Below, piece by piece: positions 61,217-64,000 of a stretch of 64,000 nt of DNA. Below the pieces are notes generated by a model. The model made no database searches. It was not told the DNA's origin and saw only the letters and a list, made by a program, of their open reading frames with translations. Position 1 is the first letter of the stretch. Every line of letters starts with the position of its first letter. A program made the translations under genes and the position numbers. Origin of the DNA: Collimonas sp. OK307 (GTDB taxonomy: Bacteria; Pseudomonadota; Gammaproteobacteria; Burkholderiales; Burkholderiaceae_D); assembly GCF_900113705.1 (NCBI RefSeq), contig NZ_FOQI01000005.1, positions 62,001-126,000 on the forward strand, written 5' to 3'.

Positions 61217-61230
61217 GTTAGTTCGGGCTG

Positions 61231-61854
61231 CTATTCAAATCCACGGATTCCACTGCCGTTAAAACTCGGCAGTTTCCAATGAAAACGCATGGCCAGAAGA
61301 CGGAGTAGAAACCCCGCGCCGATCGCTATCAAGGGCGCCAGCGCCGGATCGACTTGGTACCACAGCAAGCCGACATACAAGCCACCGGTGAACAGTGCAA
61401 CGGTAGCGTAAAACTCACGCTGCAGCACCAATGGAATCTGATTGCACAGCACATCGCGCAACAAGCCGCCGAAGACTCCGGTAATCATGCCGGCCAAAAT
61501 CACTATGCCGGGCGACATGCCGTTGGCGCGGGCGATATCGCAACCAATCACGCTGAAAGCCACCAGGCCCAGGCCATCGACTACCAGGAACACGTTGCGC
61601 AAATGATGAAGGAAACGCGCCACCAGGGCGGTGACGATGGCGGCGCCGACGGTAAATAACAGATATTCAGGATGCGCGATCCAACCCAGCGGATAATTCC
61701 CCAGCAATATATCGCGCATGGTGCCGCCGCCCAACGCGGTGATGGTGCCGATGACGCAGATGCCGAACAGATCCATGTCGCGTCGCATGCCCATGATGGC
61801 GCCGGACATGGCTTCTGCCACGATCGCAATCAGGTAGATGGAGTGTAGAAGCAT
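61231..61854 (-). CDS. TRIC-like / UPF0126 membrane protein
   Basis: Membrane protein of 207 residues with seven hydrophobic segments. Two repeats with GGGTMRDILLG and GGLLRDVLCN show the internal duplication of the UPF0126 (YicG/YadS) family, which is related to trimeric intracellular cation channels; some members transport glycine. The gene ends 15 bases from the stem-loop at 61161-61216 and lies four bases downstream of the penicillin-binding-protein gene, probably in one transcript. Confidence 0.9.
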   Translation of the reverse strand: MLLHSIYLIAIVAEAMSGAIMGMRRDMDLFGICVIGTITALGGGTMRDILLGNYPLGWIAHPEYLLFTVGAAIVTALVARFLHHLRNVFLVVDGLGLVAFSVIGCDIARANGMSPGIVILAGMITGVFGGLLRDVLCNQIPLVLQREFYATVALFTGGLYVGLLWYQVDPALAPLIAIGAGFLLRLLAMRFHWKLPSFNGSGIRGFE

Positions 61855-61858
61855 GAGT

Positions 61859-64000
61859 TTAGTCCTCGGAAGAAAACAGTTTCAAGATTTGCTCGCGTTC
61901 TTGTGCAGCACTTAAAGCGTCCTGTTGCAGCGCCGGATTGACAGTGGCGCCAGATCTGCATTTCAGCCTGCTGTGAATGAACTGGTTGTTATCCTCCAGG
62001 CAGCGGTTGTTCAGGTATTCGGTATAAATATAATCGCCGTCGGATAGTGCCAGCCCTGCCGGTTCTGCTGGTATCCATTCTTGCCGGTCCTTCACCGCCA
62101 CCTGCATATAGCGGCTCCAGATTGGCAGCGCCAATACGCCGCCGGTGGCATTGCCCAGCGATTTCGGCTGATCATAGCCTAACCACACTACCGACACCAC
62201 ACCGGAAGAATACCCGGCAAACCAGGCGTCAAAGGCGTTGTTTGAAGTCCCGGTCTTACCTGCTGTATCGCTGCGGGCCGGTATTTTTGCGCCACGGCCG
62301 GTGCCAGACTTGACTACATCCTGCAGCATGCTATCCATCAGATAGGCATTGCGCGCAGAAATAACTCTTTTGCCGGATTGCTGGCCGGGAGTGAGATTGT
62401 TACGCGCGGTGTCGTGATAAAGCACTTGACCGGAGCGGTCGCGGATTTCCTTGATCAACCTTGGCGCCAGTTGAAAGCCACCGTTGGCGAATACAGCATA
62501 CGACTGCGCCAGCTGTAGCGGCGTCACCGCGCCGGCGCCAAGCGCCAGCGGCAGAGATGCCGGATTGCGTTCGGGCAGGAAGCCGAATTGGGTCGTAAAT
62601 TCCTGCACATAATTGGCGCCTGCCGCTTGCATCAAACTGACTGCGACCAGGTTTTTGGAACGCATCAAGCCGCGCCGGACGGTAATGAAACCTTCATAAT
62701 TGTTGCCGAAGTTGCGCGGGCGCCAGGCGCGGGCGCCGGTTTCCTGCGGCAGCAAGAGGCGTTGCGTGTCATCCACCATGGTGCCGGGGAAGTAGCCTTT
62801 TTCCAGTGCAGCCGAATAGACAAACGGCTTGAAACTTGAGCCAGGCTGGCGAAATGCCTGCAACGCGTGATCGAAAGGATTGCGGAAAAAATCAAAACCG
62901 CCGGCGAGCGCCAGGATATCTCCGGTCTTTGCATCGAGAGAGATCAGTGCGCCTTCCATTTCCGGCATTTGACTGAGTAGCCAGTGTTGTGGCTTGTCTT
63001 CATAAACCCTGATGACCGAGCCAGGGGCAATGCCGCGTTTGCCGGTCGTCGGCAATTTGGCCCAGCTGCCTGCTATGCGTGGGTCAAGCAGATTGATCTG
63101 TAAGCTCTGCCCGTTGCGCAAGATTGCCGTGATGTGTTTTTGCGTCATTGCGGTGACGATTGCCGCACGCAATTCTCCGCTGTCGGGATATGGCGCGAGC
63201 AACTTGAATGCATTGTCTTGCAAGCCGCCCTTGGCGGTAGCATCCAGTTGCGCTTCCGGGCCGCGATATCCCCTGCGTCCCTGTGCATCAAGCAAGCCCG
63301 AGCGCAGATGCTTGTCGGCCGCCAGTTGCGGCGCCATCTGGATCGTGGTGATGACGTCCAGCCCCATGGTGTAAGCGCGTTCTTGATAAGTTTGCACTAC
63401 CATTTGCCGAGCTTCCTCGACCACATAAGCAGCCCCTCTCACGGATGGATTGCGACTGGCGTTGAGCACAAGTTTTTCTGCCATTGCCTGCTCGAAATCG
63501 TCTGGCGTAATATAACCAAGCGCCAGCATGCGTTGCAAAATGTAGTGCTGGCGGATTTGTGCGCGTTGCGGATTAGCTACCGGATTATAGGCAGAGGGAG
63601 CTTTAGGCAAACCGGCCAGCATTGCCGCTTCGGCCACGCTTAGCTGCGCCAGCGGTTTATCGAAATAAATATTTGAAGCTGCGGCAAAACCGTAAGACCG
63701 TTCACCGAGATAGATCTGGTTCATGTACAGCTCCAGCAATTTATCCTTGCTGTATTGCTGCTCCAGTTTGTAGGCGAGTAATATTTCCTTCAGCTTGCGT
63801 TGCACGGTTTTTTCACGCGTCAAAAAGAAACCGCGTGCTACCTGCATGGTAATGGTGCTGGCGCCCTGACCATGCTGACCACTGACAACGTTGGCCAACG
63901 CTGCGCGCAGCAAGCCGAAGAAGTCGACCGCGCCATGTTCATAAAAGCGCGCATCTTCGATCGCCAGCAATGCCTGGCGCATACGCAAAGGAATCTGTGC
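61859..64000 (-). CDS. class A penicillin-binding protein (PBP1A-like), N-terminus beyond right edge
   Basis: Bifunctional peptidoglycan synthase, at least 714 residues in the window. The glycosyltransferase domain shows the catalytic Glu in AIEDARFYEHGAVD, then GASTITMQVARGFFL and KLLELYMNQIYLGERSYG. The transpeptidase domain has SxxK in GSSFKPFVYSA (nucleophilic Ser) and KTG in AGKTGTSNNAFDAWFAGY. The reading frame stays open to 64000, so the start and membrane anchor lie outside the window; the Met at 63988 is internal. Confidence 0.95.
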   Translation of the reverse strand, partial: AQIPLRMRQALLAIEDARFYEHGAVDFFGLLRAALANVVSGQHGQGASTITMQVARGFFLTREKTVQRKLKEILLAYKLEQQYSKDKLLELYMNQIYLGERSYGFAAASNIYFDKPLAQLSVAEAAMLAGLPKAPSAYNPVANPQRAQIRQHYILQRMLALGYITPDDFEQAMAEKLVLNASRNPSVRGAAYVVEEARQMVVQTYQERAYTMGLDVITTIQMAPQLAADKHLRSGLLDAQGRRGYRGPEAQLDATAKGGLQDNAFKLLAPYPDSGELRAAIVTAMTQKHITAILRNGQSLQINLLDPRIAGSWAKLPTTGKRGIAPGSVIRVYEDKPQHWLLSQMPEMEGALISLDAKTGDILALAGGFDFFRNPFDHALQAFRQPGSSFKPFVYSAALEKGYFPGTMVDDTQRLLLPQETGARAWRPRNFGNNYEGFITVRRGLMRSKNLVAVSLMQAAGANYVQEFTTQFGFLPERNPASLPLALGAGAVTPLQLAQSYAVFANGGFQLAPRLIKEIRDRSGQVLYHDTARNNLTPGQQSGKRVISARNAYLMDSMLQDVVKSGTGRGAKIPARSDTAGKTGTSNNAFDAWFAGYSSGVVSVVWLGYDQPKSLGNATGGVLALPIWSRYMQVAVKDRQEWIPAEPAGLALSDGDYIYTEYLNNRCLEDNNQFIHSRLKCRSGATVNPALQQDALSAAQEREQILKLFSSED

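Noticed and set aside
1-64000. CRISPR arrays, tRNA or rRNA genes, insertion sequences, prophage
   Set aside because: No regularly spaced repeats, no cloverleaf-type or ribosomal sequence, no transposase, integrase or phage structural gene was recognised on either strand.

Overview
The window looks like chromosomal DNA of a Gram-negative betaproteobacterium, most likely Oxalobacteraceae (Collimonas/Herbaspirillum-like). Pointers are the uvrA / MFS / ssb arrangement, two Burkholderiales-type porins ending in Phe, TRAP and dipeptide ABC uptake systems and many IclR/GntR/Lrp-controlled catabolic operons. The genus is inferred from gene order and protein style, not from a search. I see no rRNA, tRNA, CRISPR array, insertion sequence or phage gene.

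Layout. 1-3.9 kb: housekeeping edge (uvrA start, YXWGXW-repeat secreted protein, MFS transporter, ssb). 4.2-13.2 kb: an orphan branched-chain-type binding protein, a TRAP dicarboxylate-type operon (dctP-dctQ-dctM), a divergent histidine kinase / FixJ-type regulator pair and a porin; a TTGTGGTT-NN-CCACA palindrome is shared by the TRAP/kinase intergenic region and the porin promoter. 13.3-34.2 kb: a GC-rich divergent catabolic island next to an Lrp/AsnC gene. Its left arm carries class III aminotransferase, two paralogous GNATs, semialdehyde dehydrogenase, tartrate/D-malate-type dehydrogenase, a DAO-family oxidase and a GhrA-like reductase. Its right arm carries a HAD dehalogenase-like protein, a dipeptide-type ABC importer, a bicupin, a second DAO oxidase, an aldehyde dehydrogenase and an M20 amidohydrolase. 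34.9-42.8 kb: FAH-family hydrolase, secreted serine hydrolase, D-hydantoinase, a single-cysteine Asp/Glu-racemase/arylmalonate-decarboxylase-like enzyme, MFS transporter, GntR regulator and a thiolase. 42.9-44.4 kb: DUF882 Tat-exported protein and a GST.

44.5-61.1 kb is the most interesting part: one long + strand catabolic cluster controlled by an IclR protein. It holds MFS importer, SDR, cupin, alpha/beta hydrolase, iclR, a catalytically atypical SDR, a ThDP enzyme, an aspartate-dehydrogenase-like protein, aldehyde dehydrogenase, a two-domain VOC protein with the spacing of an extradiol dioxygenase His-His-Glu triad, a NicC/salicylate-hydroxylase-like FAD monooxygenase, two small proteins of unknown function, a Rieske oxygenase with its PDR-type reductase, a Rid-family protein and a porin. 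The gene content suggests uptake, ring hydroxylation, ring cleavage and processing of an aromatic, possibly nitrogen-containing, compound by a route I cannot match to a described pathway. Two promoters in it carry the same 66-bp promoter/operator module. The first also has a leader with a hairpin, two mutually exclusive stems and a 45-codon ORF whose stop overlaps the transporter start. 61.2-64 kb: a TRIC/UPF0126 membrane protein and the 3' part of a class A penicillin-binding protein.
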